Assembly (NCBI GenBank): GCA_938010045.1
Contig: CALLFZ010000018.1
Location: forward strand, 27,785-91,784
Direction of reading: 5' to 3'
Source: an uncultured bacterium
GTDB lineage: Bacteria > Verrucomicrobiota > Kiritimatiellia > PWTM01
Length of the DNA stretch: 64,000 nucleotides
Shown piece by piece: positions 9,395 to 17,312 of the stretch. Both the position numbers and the translations under genes were made by a program. Below the pieces are notes generated by a model. The model saw nothing but the letters and a program-made list of their open reading frames with translations. It made no database searches and was not told the DNA's origin. Within the stretch, counting starts at the first letter, position 1. Every line of letters begins with the position of its first letter.

Positions 9395-10173
9395 GGGCCC
9401 GAGCCCGCCGCCGGTGCGCCTCGACGGTGCCGCAGAAACCACTCATAGAGCTCAGCATTGTCGTAGGTCGCGGTCCAGGCGTCATGGCCGGTGTTCGGGT
9501 ACACCGTGAACCGCGGATCCGCCCCCGCGCGCTTCAGCGCCTCGACCATCGTTTCGGACTCGCGGAGCGGCACCACCGGATCATCGGCACCATGAAACAC
9601 CCAGACCGGAACGCGGCGCAGCACGTTCGCGCGATACCAGGGGCCGCCGCCGCAAATCGGTGCGATCGCCGCGAACAAGTCTGGGTATTCGGCGGCCAGT
9701 CGCCATGTGCCGAACCCACCCATGCTCAGGCCGGTCACATACATCCGATCTCGATCCACGCGGTGCGCCGCGATCACGTCGTCGAGCAGTGTGCGCAACG
9801 CGAGAATCTGCCGCGCGCTGTCCCACCAATCGTCGGCCGGGCACTGCGGCGCGACCACCAGAAACGGAAACACCCGCCCCGAGGCGATCAGCTTCGGTGG
9901 GCCGTGTTTCTTCACCAACTCGAGATCGTCGCCGCGCTCGCCCGCGCCATGCAGGAACAGCAGCAACGGCCATCGGGTCGGCCCCTCGCGGTCATAGCCG
10001 GGCGGACACGCCAGCCAATAGCGCAGCCGCACCCGCACGCTGGCCGTTCCCTCGAGCACCTTCGGGTCCATCGTCATTGAGTTTGTCATGGTGGAATCGG
10101 CCGCGGCGCCCTGCAGTGCCGCGAACGCCGCGATTGCCCATGCCGCCTCGCAAGCTCGCCAACGTCCGCTCAT
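9391..10173 (-). CDS. Secreted alpha/beta-hydrolase esterase (PHB depolymerase/feruloyl esterase-like)
   Basis: 260 residues with an N-terminal signal peptide (hydrophobic AAWAIAAFAALQGAAA). The fold has PLLLFLHGAGERGDD as oxyanion strand, VTGLSMGGFGTW with nucleophile Ser150, FHGADDPVVP with the acid Asp197 or Asp198, and NTGHDAW with His230, a full triad. The overall pattern matches predicted esterases that deacylate polysaccharides or split polyesters outside the cytoplasm. The ATG at 10173 is set by the end of the similarity and by the promoter six bases upstream. First gene of the operon with the PHP-like hydrolase, MscS and GH140, which supports a role in carbohydrate processing. Confidence 0.75.
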   Translation of the reverse strand: MSGRWRACEAAWAIAAFAALQGAAADSTMTNSMTMDPKVLEGTASVRVRLRYWLACPPGYDREGPTRWPLLLFLHGAGERGDDLELVKKHGPPKLIASGRVFPFLVVAPQCPADDWWDSARQILALRTLLDDVIAAHRVDRDRMYVTGLSMGGFGTWRLAAEYPDLFAAIAPICGGGPWYRANVLRRVPVWVFHGADDPVVPLRESETMVEALKRAGADPRFTVYPNTGHDAWTATYDNAELYEWFLRHRRGAPAAGSGP

Positions 10174-10179
10174 GGCGGC

Positions 10180-10208
10180 AGTGTATCGGCGGCGCGCCCG
10201 TTTGCCAA
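10180..10208 (-). promoter_or_regulatory. Promoter of the esterase-PHP-mscS-GH140 operon, leaderless geometry
   Basis: On the minus strand TTGGCA (10208-10203), 17 bases, TACACT (10185-10180), then six bases and the ATG at 10173. Both boxes match the sigma70 consensus at four positions, and there is no Shine-Dalgarno sequence. The predicted first base of the mRNA is the A of the start codon. Confidence 0.6.
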
Positions 10209-10429
10209 TGCTCGAGAGCCCGTGGGCGTCGCTCGAACAGCGCAGATCCGGCTGGTTCGAAACCGCCGGGCGCCCGGCCACCTGCGCCCAATGGCGCTCG
10301 GTATCCTGGATCCTCCCCATGGGCGCCGCGCCCGTCCGGGTGGCCGGTACGCCGAGCGAGAACGCCACCCCTTGACGAGAGGCGCCGAGTGTGGGTCACT
10401 TGGGCCGAGCCCCGGCGGAGTCCGGCTCC

Positions 10430-10945
10430 ATGGAGCAGGCGGTCACTGTGATCAAAATTCGGGACGGGTGCCGGTCAGATCTCGCCGAGATCACGCGGTT
10501 GGAGCGCGATCTCACACGCTTCGACCGCGCGTTTGATCCGACGCTCGACCCCGACTGGCCGGCGAGCCCGGCGGGTCGCGAGTTTTACGAGGCCCGGCTT
10601 TCGCGCACGGAAGGCCTAGCGCTGGTGGCGGAGGAGGATGGACGGGTCGTCGGCTACCTGCTGGGGTGCCTAGGGAAAGCGGCTGAGTACTCGACCCCTG
10701 AGCTCACCGCCGAGGTCGAATGCCTCTATGTGGATCCGACGCGACGGGGAGAAGGCATCGGTGGCCGATTGGTAGCGCGCTTCGAGGAATGGGCGCGAGC
10801 GGCCGGCGCCCGTCGGCTACGCGTCACCGTGTCCGCGGCGAACCGGCGCGCGCTGCGGTTCTATCGCCACCGGGGTTTCCGGTTGTTTGACGTCCTACTC
10901 GACAAGCCGTTGGTCAACGCCGGCGGTCCCGCGGCCGGCGACTAG
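10430..10945 (+). CDS. GNAT-family N-acetyltransferase
   Basis: 171 residues covering one GNAT domain: substrate side IRDGCRSDLAEITRLERD, central strand GRVVGYLLGCLG, then the acetyl-CoA pyrophosphate loop VDPTRRGEGIGGRLV (RRGEGIGG at 106-112), and the motif B end RRALRFYRHRGFRLFDVLLD. It should move an acetyl group from acetyl-CoA to an amine; the shape is close to RimI-like and uncharacterised members. I chose ATG 10430; the earlier in-frame ATG would add residues without similarity. It ends four bases inside the convergent M50 protease gene. Substrate unknown. Confidence 0.75.
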   Translation: MEQAVTVIKIRDGCRSDLAEITRLERDLTRFDRAFDPTLDPDWPASPAGREFYEARLSRTEGLALVAEEDGRVVGYLLGCLGKAAEYSTPELTAEVECLYVDPTRRGEGIGGRLVARFEEWARAAGARRLRVTVSAANRRALRFYRHRGFRLFDVLLDKPLVNAGGPAAGD

Positions 10946-11571
10946 AGCAGCCATCCGATCGCCGCCGTCGCCAGCCGGTCGCCACCGAGCCACACGAGCG
11001 TTCCGGCGGGCGTGAAAAAGATCACGAACAGCGTCACCCAGAACAAGGCGCCCCCCGCCCGCTCCGCGATCGTTTCCACGCTGGGCGCCAACGACTGCAG
11101 TGCGCTCCAGCCATCGAGACCCGGCAGCGGTATGAGGTTGAGCAGCGCAAGCGTGGCGTTCGCGCGCGCCGCGTAGGCCATCAGCCACGGCGCCCCCTCC
11201 ACCCGCACGTTCGGCCACAGGCGCAAGAACGCCGCGGCGCCCAGCGCGAACGCGGCCATGAGCAGAAGGTTCGCCGCCGGACCGGACAGCGCCGCCACGA
11301 GCCGCCCTTTCCGGCTCAGGCGACGCGGCATGATCGGGACGGCGCCCCACGCCAATCCGAAGAGCAAGAGCATGAGAATGGAGCGGCCGCCCATCTGGCG
11401 GACGGGATCCAGCGTGAGGTGCCCCAAATCGGCCGATGTGGAATCCCCCATCCGGACGGCCGCCCATGCGTGCGCGAATTCGTGCACGCAAATCGAGAAC
11501 ATCACGATCAGCACCCACGCGACGTAGTCCCACGGCGATTCGAACAGGCGCGTCAGAAATAGACCACTCAT
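10942..11571 (-). CDS. Site-2-protease-type zinc metalloprotease (M50 family)
   Basis: 209 residues, mostly membrane helices. HEFAH at 30-34 is the HExxH zinc motif and NLIPLPGLDGW (145-155) contains the third ligand Asp153 in the conserved N-x-P-x-x-x-LDG form. There is no PDZ domain, so it belongs to the short group of intramembrane proteases seen in many bacteria. Such proteases cleave membrane-anchored regulators or leftover signal peptides. The ATG at 11571 overlaps the rhodanese stop (ATGA). It is the third gene of an operon with a GYF-domain membrane protein and a rhodanese. The substrate is unknown. Confidence 0.85.
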   Translation of the reverse strand: MSGLFLTRLFESPWDYVAWVLIVMFSICVHEFAHAWAAVRMGDSTSADLGHLTLDPVRQMGGRSILMLLLFGLAWGAVPIMPRRLSRKGRLVAALSGPAANLLLMAAFALGAAAFLRLWPNVRVEGAPWLMAYAARANATLALLNLIPLPGLDGWSALQSLAPSVETIAERAGGALFWVTLFVIFFTPAGTLVWLGGDRLATAAIGWLL

Positions 11572-11927
11572 CCGGCAGGCCCCCGGGCCAGCGGACGTCC
11601 CTCCGCGCACCAGCGGCTCATGTGTCCGTCGAGCAGGAGGATGTCGCGACAGCCCATCTCGCGCAGGATCGCCGCGGCCGTCCGCGCACGCCCGCCGCTT
11701 GCACAGGTCACGACGATCCGTCTGTCCGCTCCGCCGATCTCGTCGAGGCCGCGCGATCGAAGCTCGGTGTGCGGAATGTTGATCGCTCCCGGAATGTGGC
11801 CACCGGCGAATTCGGCCGGCGTGCGAACATCGAGGATCCGAACTGGAACGCCACCGGTCCGTGCCGCCTCCAGCTCATCGGGACTGATCGCCGCGAAGGC
11901 GGGCGGGGAACGTCGAAACGGCCACAT
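11568..11927 (-). CDS. Single-domain rhodanese-like sulfurtransferase
   Basis: 119 residues with one rhodanese domain: ISPDELEAARTGG, VRILDVRTPAEFAGGHIPGA, NIPHTEL, and the active loop TCASGGRA with nucleophile Cys75 and Arg80. The loop has six residues, as in thiosulfate sulfurtransferases of the GlpE/PspE type. It should carry a persulfide on Cys75. AGGAG ends nine bases before the ATG at 11927. Middle gene of the operon, coupled by ATGA to the M50 protease and ten bases after the GYF-domain protein. The sulfur acceptor is not evident. Confidence 0.85.
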   Translation of the reverse strand: MWPFRRSPPAFAAISPDELEAARTGGVPVRILDVRTPAEFAGGHIPGAINIPHTELRSRGLDEIGGADRRIVVTCASGGRARTAAAILREMGCRDILLLDGHMSRWCAEGRPLARGPAG

Positions 11928-11937
11928 GTGCAGTCTC

Positions 11938-12855
11938 CTACATTTCGGGCGGCAGCGCGTCGCGGTACCAAAGGGCGGTCGCCACGCCCACGTACGGCAC
12001 AAGGAACAGGAACCCCAGCCCGCACGTCAAAATGGCGAGCAATCCCCATCCGACGAAGCGAAGTTGAAAACAAATGAACTTCCATATTCGTCCGCGCATC
12101 AGTTGAACGCTGCGGCGAATCGCCATGACCGGCCCCACCTCTGGATCGTCGGCGATGATCCAAAACGTCCAGTAATATCGCAACACGAAGAGCGCAGACA
12201 ACACGCAGATCACGAGTGCGGCGAGGGTTACCGGTAACGACGGAGTTACTCGCGCGCCCAGCACACCCACGACTGCGCCGGTGATCAAGACGATCAACGC
12301 CATCGCGGCAAGGAACAACACAACCATAACCGAGATCAGGATCTGGGCGACCACCCCCACACCCCACCGTCGAAAGCCGATGAACAACCGACTGAGGTGC
12401 GGGGATTCCCCATCGGCAACCGCCAACAGAACCCGCCCCAGTCCAATATTGAGCCACACCATCAGTAGGAACGATGCGGGGGATCCCAAGGGGGCCGCAT
12501 ATCTATCGAGGATTACACGGACACCCACGACCGCCAAGTACAAGGCGCACGCAACCAGCGTAATGCCGAGCATTTTGGCCCAATGACCTTTCAGGGCCTG
12601 ACGCGCCCGGCGCGTGATCTCACCATTCGGCGTTGTGGCCGCCGTTCCACCTCGTGCCGGTGTGGTCACTGGAAACGCGGCCGCCAAGGCCTCGACCGTC
12701 CGCGCCGGACGCCATTCGGGGCCGAAGTCGGGATGCCACACGAGCTGGCCGGGCTGAAGGTGACCCTCCCGCGCCCAGGCCAGCATGTCCTCGGCGGAGA
12801 AGGGGCCGGTGGGCTGTCCGTCCTGTTCGATGTACCATTGACCTATTGATTCCAT
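11938..12855 (-). CDS. GYF (DUF4339)-domain polytopic membrane protein
   Basis: 305 residues. Residues 5-60 form a DUF4339/GYF-like domain (GQWYIEQDGQPTGPFSAEDM, then GHLQPGQLVWHPDFGPEWRP). A Thr/Ala linker follows, then about six membrane helices arranged as in DUF975-type proteins (LGITLVACALYLAVVGV, FLLMVWLNIGLGRVLL, a long Val/Ile-rich pair, and a final FLFLVPYVGVATALWY). GYF domains bind proline-rich peptides in other systems; the bacterial version is not understood. The start codon and that of PrmA lie around a shared CATG, so the two transcripts diverge from overlapping starts if the upstream PrmA ATG is used. Function unknown; probably membrane organisation or quality control with the M50 protease. 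Confidence 0.65.
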   Translation of the reverse strand: MESIGQWYIEQDGQPTGPFSAEDMLAWAREGHLQPGQLVWHPDFGPEWRPARTVEALAAAFPVTTPARGGTAATTPNGEITRRARQALKGHWAKMLGITLVACALYLAVVGVRVILDRYAAPLGSPASFLLMVWLNIGLGRVLLAVADGESPHLSRLFIGFRRWGVGVVAQILISVMVVLFLAAMALIVLITGAVVGVLGARVTPSLPVTLAALVICVLSALFVLRYYWTFWIIADDPEVGPVMAIRRSVQLMRGRIWKFICFQLRFVGWGLLAILTCGLGFLFLVPYVGVATALWYRDALPPEM

Positions 12856-12861
12856 GTCACG

Positions 12862-12890
12862 ACTAGACCACGTTGACGACCGAAACGCAA
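12862..12890 (-). promoter_or_regulatory. Promoter of the GYF-rhodanese-M50 operon, leaderless geometry
   Basis: Minus strand TTGCGT (12890-12885), 17 bases, TCTAGT (12867-12862), then six bases to the ATG at 12855. No Shine-Dalgarno sequence is present before that ATG, in contrast to the rhodanese gene behind it. Confidence 0.5.
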
Positions 12891-12931
12891 AACTGAGGCG
12901 AGGCGAACCACCCACCACGGAGGCCAACCGG

Positions 12932-13810
12932 GTGTGGAGTGTCGTGACGCTTGCGACTTCGGCGGCGCGGGCCTCCGCCGTCGCGCGCTGGGCACGCTCT
13001 GCCAGCGGCGTCGAACCCGTCACGTTCACCCGTCCCCGTGATCCGCGGGCGTGGGTGGAACTGTACTTTCCCGAGCCGGAACCGGCGGAGGAGTTCCGCC
13101 AAGCCGCGGCGCGCCAGGCGGGCATCGCGGCCGTCGGGCTGCGCTCGGGCCGTGTGCGAGACTGGTCGCGCGCCTGGCAGGAGAGGTTTGAACCCATCCA
13201 GATCGGCCAACAATTGATGGTGATCCCTGCGCTCCAGGGCCACCGAACACGCGAACGCAGGCCGACACTGCGCATCGAACCCGGGCTGGGATTCGGTACT
13301 GGCCGGCACTTCACCACGCGATTTTGCCTCGAACGGATCGCCGCCAAATGCAGCGCACGCCCCCGCCCCCGAAGCCTGCTCGATCTTGGCACCGGCAGCG
13401 GCATCCTCGCGCTGGCCGCGGCGCGACTCGGTGTCCGCCGCGTCCTCGGCACGGATCACGATCCCGTGGCGCTGGCGGCGGCCGCGGAGAACGCGCGCCG
13501 CAACCGGCTGTCTCATCGTGTGCAGTGGATCGCGGACGACCTCGAACGAAGTTGTCTGACCGGCCGGTTCGACCTGGTTGCAGCCAATCTGTACGGTGCT
13601 GTGCTCATCCGGTGCGCGGAACGGCTGGCGCGGCTCGCAGGCCGAACGCTGATCGTCAGCGGCGTTCAGGAGGCCGAAGCCGATGCGGTGGGCAGCGCGC
13701 TCACGGCCGCAGGGCTTGAGGAGGTCCTGCGCGATGGCGACGGCGAGTGGTGCGGGATGGAGTTTGTGCCGCGACGCCGAAGGCTCAGCGCGAGGCGGCC
13801 GGACAAATGA
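12932..13810 (+). CDS. prmA: Ribosomal protein L11 methyltransferase
   Basis: 292 residues from a GTG start. The hinge block DWSRAWQERFEPIQIGQQLM and PGLGFGTGRHFTT, followed by the SAM motif SLLDLGTGSGILALAAARLG and NLYGAVLI (the NPPY-equivalent, here Asn-Leu-Tyr-Gly), identify PrmA, which trimethylates L11 on several amino groups. GGAGG at 12919-12923 is eight bases before the GTG at 12932, which decides this start over an ATG at 12854. GTGRHFTT differs from the commoner GTGTHPTT. The N-terminal recognition domain is short but present. The gene ends 26 bases inside the convergent GH16 gene. Confidence 0.8.
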   Translation: MWSVVTLATSAARASAVARWARSASGVEPVTFTRPRDPRAWVELYFPEPEPAEEFRQAAARQAGIAAVGLRSGRVRDWSRAWQERFEPIQIGQQLMVIPALQGHRTRERRPTLRIEPGLGFGTGRHFTTRFCLERIAAKCSARPRPRSLLDLGTGSGILALAAARLGVRRVLGTDHDPVALAAAAENARRNRLSHRVQWIADDLERSCLTGRFDLVAANLYGAVLIRCAERLARLAGRTLIVSGVQEAEADAVGSALTAAGLEEVLRDGDGEWCGMEFVPRRRRLSARRPDK

Positions 13811-14615
13811 CCTCGCTCGTCGGCACGGCTCGATCGGTGTAGACCCGGACAAAGTCCACCTCCATGATCGCCGAACGGAGTTGCTCATCAATGCCCTTCT
13901 GCCCGCCCCACGTCCCGCCGATCGCAATGTTCATCAGCAGATACTGCGGCGCGTCGAACGGCCACGACTCAAGACCAGCGCCGGGTTCCTTCGCATACAC
14001 GAAACGGATTTGTCCATCCACCTCGAACTCGATGCGGTCGGGCCGCACATTGACCGCGTAGTCATGGAACTCTTCCGAAGCGCGGGGCACCCGGAACTTT
14101 GCGCTGCGGTGGTTTCCCCGTCGGTGATTGTAGGCTTCGGTGTGGACGGTGGTGTGAATAATCTCGGGATCGAATCCGACCATCTCCATGATGTCAATCT
14201 CGCCGCAGCGCGGCCACGGCAGCATCGGGTCGTGCACCCCGAGTGTCCAGAGGGCGGGCCACGTGCCGCGACCGGACGGCAGCTTGGCGCGGATCAGGAT
14301 CCGCCCATGCCGCACGTGCATGCGGCCCAGCGTGGTCACGCTCGCCGAGGTCCACTCTCGGCCTTCCCACGCCTCGCGGCGCGCCTCAATCACTAACCGG
14401 CCGCCCTCGACCCGCGCGTTCTCGAGCCGGGCGCGCGTGTAGTACTGCGCCTCGCGGTTGCGGATGACGCCCACCTCATAGGTCCACCGCGACGGATCCG
14501 GCAGGCCGTCGCGATCGAACTCGTCGGCCCAGGCCAGTTGCCATTCCGCACGCGCTGCACAGGACGCCCCCACCAGGAGGGCCATCCCGATGGTCTTCAC
14601 GGTTGATCGGTTCAT
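13785..14615 (-). CDS. Secreted GH16 beta-glucanase/laminarinase-like enzyme
   Basis: 276 residues with a signal peptide at 1-23 (VKTIGMALLVGASCAARA). The GH16 jelly roll is clear: LAWADEFDRDGLPDPSRWTY, EAQYYTRARLENARVEGGRL, GRGTWPALWTLG, and the catalytic EIDIME at 139-144 with Glu139 and Glu144 and Asp141 between them. The ending NIAIGGTWGG and VDFVRVY are canonical. The methionine-containing ExDxxE form fits bacterial laminarinases and agarase/carrageenase relatives, which cut beta-1,3- or beta-1,4-linked glucans or galactans. Placed 22 bases after the DUF3187 gene, likely in one operon. The exact glycan is inferred only at the level of the family. Confidence 0.88.
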   Translation of the reverse strand: MNRSTVKTIGMALLVGASCAARAEWQLAWADEFDRDGLPDPSRWTYEVGVIRNREAQYYTRARLENARVEGGRLVIEARREAWEGREWTSASVTTLGRMHVRHGRILIRAKLPSGRGTWPALWTLGVHDPMLPWPRCGEIDIMEMVGFDPEIIHTTVHTEAYNHRRGNHRSAKFRVPRASEEFHDYAVNVRPDRIEFEVDGQIRFVYAKEPGAGLESWPFDAPQYLLMNIAIGGTWGGQKGIDEQLRSAIMEVDFVRVYTDRAVPTSEVICPAASR

Positions 14616-14637
14616 CTATTGGCCTCCGCTCTTCCCC

Positions 14638-15639
14638 TCACCACAGCCACGTCAGTGCGGCATGGATGCCGACGTCCGCGCTGTTCGTGAAGCGAACCAC
14701 GTTCTCGACCACCGCCACCTCGATGATCGCGTGTTCGCCCATCCGATGCTTTACGCCAATCTGCACCTCGTGGGTATAGTCCGAGAACGTGTAGTAGTCG
14801 CGGGCCACCGGAGAGGTCAGCAGATACTGCGCGAGCAAGGCGGTGCGCTCGGAGATCTCGAACCGGAGCCCCCCCAGGGCACCGAATTCCGCCTCCCGCA
14901 GTTCGATGCCCGCCAGCTCGCGGGTGCGCGCGTACGACACGCTGCCGCCCCCGTAGGCCACCCAGTTCGAACGGCCGATCCGTTGAAACAGCAAGAGCGA
15001 ACCGCCCCAGAGCGGCCGCCCCAACCCCGCAAGACGCTGCTCATCGCCCGTCGGCAGCGTCAGGCCGATGTTCGCGAACACCACCGGATCGGCCGCGTCC
15101 GTGGGTCGCCGGATCACCGTGGCGTACAACGGCACGTCGCCGATGCCCCACCATTCCTCGTCGTCCTGAACCACCTCACCCTCGGGGCCGACGATGCGGA
15201 TGTGGAATTGGTTTCGAGGAACGTCCTCGCGGTGGGCGTTGCCGATCCGGGTGGTTCGATGAAACCATTCAATCGCCCCATCGCCGAATCCACCGAACCG
15301 ACCGATGATCGGTAGACCTGCCGAAACTCGGAAGCTTTCCGTGACCGCGTGGGTCAGCACCAGATCCGCGACCAGCCACTCGCCATCCATCAGGTACGCC
15401 CCCTCCCGACGCAGCCAGACATTCCCGAGGGTCAGCGCGGTTCGAAAGGCCATACCGCCGGCACGGATCGGTTCCGTGTTCGCATAGCCGACATTCGGCC
15501 GCACGAGGTGCCCGGGCGAGACCGTCCGTAGCGCGAGGTGCCCCCAGCCCTCCGCCGAGCCGCGGTCCGTCGGCCCGGACCGCGCCGTCGCGGAGGCCAC
15601 GCACACCAACAGCACAAGAGGACGTAAACGCCGCTGCAT
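14638..15639 (-). CDS. DUF3187-type outer-membrane beta-barrel protein
   Basis: 333 residues with a signal peptide at 1-20 (RRLRPLVLLVCVASATA). The mature sequence alternates polar and aromatic residues in repeated short strands (HLALRTVSPGHLVRPNVGY, SFRVSAGLPIIGRFGGFGDG, LFQRIGRSNWVAYGGGSVSY) and ends in Trp, as outer-membrane barrels do. GFGDGAIEWFH and GIGDVPLYATV resemble DUF3187 proteins. Function is unknown in the family; transport or surface adhesion are possible. GAGGAG precedes the ATG. It leads a two-gene operon with the GH16 enzyme, so a role in handling its glycan products is an inference. Confidence 0.6.
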   Translation of the reverse strand: MQRRLRPLVLLVCVASATARSGPTDRGSAEGWGHLALRTVSPGHLVRPNVGYANTEPIRAGGMAFRTALTLGNVWLRREGAYLMDGEWLVADLVLTHAVTESFRVSAGLPIIGRFGGFGDGAIEWFHRTTRIGNAHREDVPRNQFHIRIVGPEGEVVQDDEEWWGIGDVPLYATVIRRPTDAADPVVFANIGLTLPTGDEQRLAGLGRPLWGGSLLLFQRIGRSNWVAYGGGSVSYARTRELAGIELREAEFGALGGLRFEISERTALLAQYLLTSPVARDYYTFSDYTHEVQIGVKHRMGEHAIIEVAVVENVVRFTNSADVGIHAALTWLW

Positions 15640-15781
15640 CCGGACTCCTCACTCTACGCGTCGAGCCCTCATCCAACCAGTCCGTCCCGCCAGCCCAAGA
15701 CCCGCCAGCGGTCCAGGCGGCGGCGCTCCACAGTGTCGTTCGAGCGACGACTCGGCGGCAGACCAGCATGGCGGATGGACA

Positions 15782-15810
15782 TGGACAAGCCCACCTCGCG
15801 CCAGTATGTT
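15782..15810 (+). promoter_or_regulatory. Promoter of the psd-pss operon
   Basis: TGGACA at 15782-15787, 17 bases, TATGTT at 15805-15810. The -35 box matches five of six consensus bases and the -10 box four of six. The start GTG at 15843 is 33 bases further on, so this transcript has a normal short leader containing AAGGTG as ribosome site. Confidence 0.5.
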
Positions 15811-15842
15811 GAACGTTTCATGAGCAACGCTCAAGGTGCCCA

Positions 15843-16508
15843 GTGAGAATCGTCCGCGAGGGCTGGTCCTTCATCGGGGTGGCAGCGGCGCCCGGCGCAA
15901 TCATCGCCTTGGTCGGCGGACTGACGGGATCGACCGCGTGGGCGGCGGCGGGTGGTGTTCTCGCGCTCGGGGGCGCCGGCGCGATGGCGTTGTTCTTCCG
16001 TGACCCCCCGCGGCAGGTCCCATCGGATCCCGACGCGCTGCTCTCGGGCGCGGATGGGCGGGTGATGGAGATCGTCGAGGACAACGAGCCAGAGTTCATT
16101 GGTGGGCCCGCCGTGCGCATCAGCGTGTTTTTGAGCATCTTTAATGTACACGTCAACCGTGCCCCGATCAGCGGCCGGGTGGTGGCGCTGCGATACGAGC
16201 CCGGACAATTCCGTTTCGCGTTCACCTCCGAGGCCTCACGCGTGAACGAGCGCAACACCATCGTGCTGGAGGGGGCCCACGGACTGTGCGTGGTGCGCCA
16301 GATCGTCGGACCAGTCGCGCGGCGGGTGGTTCACTGGCTCGAGATCGGTCAGCACGTCGGCGCCGGTCAGCGGATCGGGATGATGAAGTTCGGTTCCCGC
16401 CTCGATGTTCTGGTCCCGTTCAATACTCTTGAGATTCTCGTTCGGCCCGGTATGATGGTGCGCGCTGGCGAGAGCGTGCTGGGGCGGTATCGGAGTGTAA
16501 GCGGATGA
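15843..16508 (+). CDS. psd: Phosphatidylserine decarboxylase proenzyme (short family)
   Basis: 221 residues, the length of the short Psd group. Two hydrophobic helices lie near the N-terminus (10-50). FFRDPPRQVPSDPDALLSGA, DGRVMEIVE, and SIFNVHVNRAPISG are conserved. MKFGSRLDV near 181-189 contains the Gly184-Ser185 bond that self-cleaves to make the pyruvoyl cofactor on the alpha chain. The enzyme turns phosphatidylserine into phosphatidylethanolamine. Translation starts at GTG 15843 with AAGGTG upstream. Its TGA overlaps the pss ATG (ATGA), so both steps of the pathway are coupled. Confidence 0.9.
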   Translation: MRIVREGWSFIGVAAAPGAIIALVGGLTGSTAWAAAGGVLALGGAGAMALFFRDPPRQVPSDPDALLSGADGRVMEIVEDNEPEFIGGPAVRISVFLSIFNVHVNRAPISGRVVALRYEPGQFRFAFTSEASRVNERNTIVLEGAHGLCVVRQIVGPVARRVVHWLEIGQHVGAGQRIGMMKFGSRLDVLVPFNTLEILVRPGMMVRAGESVLGRYRSVSG

Positions 16509-17254
16509 ATTTGCGGTTTCGAAGGTTTTTGGTCAATTCCATGACCTTCGCGGTGCTGGCGGCGGGAGTGGCCGCGCTGTTGGCCGGCCTGGCGGAGAAC
16601 GTCTCGCTGGCGGCCGAACTGATCCTGCTGGCCGCCATCCTCGACGGCCTGGACGGGACCTTGGCCCGCGCGCTCCGGGCGACCTCGGACTTTGGGGAAC
16701 GTCTCGATACCTACGTGGATACGGTGACCTTCGGCGTGGTGCCGGCGGTGGTCGGCTACCAGACGCTCTGGGCGGACTTCGGCGTTTGGGGCGCTGGAGC
16801 AACCGGCATGCTGATCGCGATGGCCGTGCTCAGGTTCTCGCGCGGCTGCTCGTTTCCCTCCAGCAGCGGTCGCCACGTCTTCCGCGGCCTGCCGATCCCG
16901 GTCAGCGCCAGCTGGATTGCGATTTTGCTGTTGGTCACCGACAAGGACCTTTTTGGCGTCATGTCGTTCGCCGCTGATCGCGGCGCCGTGATCGGCGGCT
17001 ACACCGTGGTGGCGCTGGCCCTCTCGCTGCTGCAAATCTCCAACGTGCGGTATGTGAAGCCCTCCCGCCGACAGCTCCGAACCGCGATGTGGGCGGTCTT
17101 GATCCTCGGGCTTCTGACCCGCTTGCCGCTGACCTCGTTTTGTGTAGTGGCCACCGCGAGCCTCCTCGTGTACGTCGCAGATGGCCTCCGACGACACCGG
17201 CCCCGCGCGCTCCTCAGCCGCGGCGAGGAACAGGAGGCGGCCATCCGGCGCTGA
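16505..17254 (+). CDS. pssA: CDP-alcohol phosphatidyltransferase (phosphatidylserine synthase)
   Basis: 249 residues, polytopic. The CDP-alcohol motif DGx2ARx8Gx3Dx3D is exact at Asp50 to Asp72 (DGTLARALRATSDFGERLDT, then YVD). SFPSSSGRHVFRGLPIPVSA matches the type-II phosphatidylserine synthase region. It joins serine to CDP-diacylglycerol, giving phosphatidylserine for the decarboxylase encoded just upstream with an ATGA overlap. That pairing is common in bacteria and supports PssA over other CDP-alcohol transferases. The last 30 residues are charged and cytoplasmic. Confidence 0.87.
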   Translation: MNLRFRRFLVNSMTFAVLAAGVAALLAGLAENVSLAAELILLAAILDGLDGTLARALRATSDFGERLDTYVDTVTFGVVPAVVGYQTLWADFGVWGAGATGMLIAMAVLRFSRGCSFPSSSGRHVFRGLPIPVSASWIAILLLVTDKDLFGVMSFAADRGAVIGGYTVVALALSLLQISNVRYVKPSRRQLRTAMWAVLILGLLTRLPLTSFCVVATASLLVYVADGLRRHRPRALLSRGEEQEAAIRR

Positions 17255-17312
17255 TGAACCGATCCTTCGGCCGCAAGTCCCTCCGCGCACCGTTCGCGAA
17301 GCGGCAGGCCTC

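Noticed and set aside
12854..12931. ATG 12854 as the start of prmA
   Set aside because: GTG 12932 has GGAGG at eight bases and yields the expected N-terminus; the extra 26 residues lack similarity.
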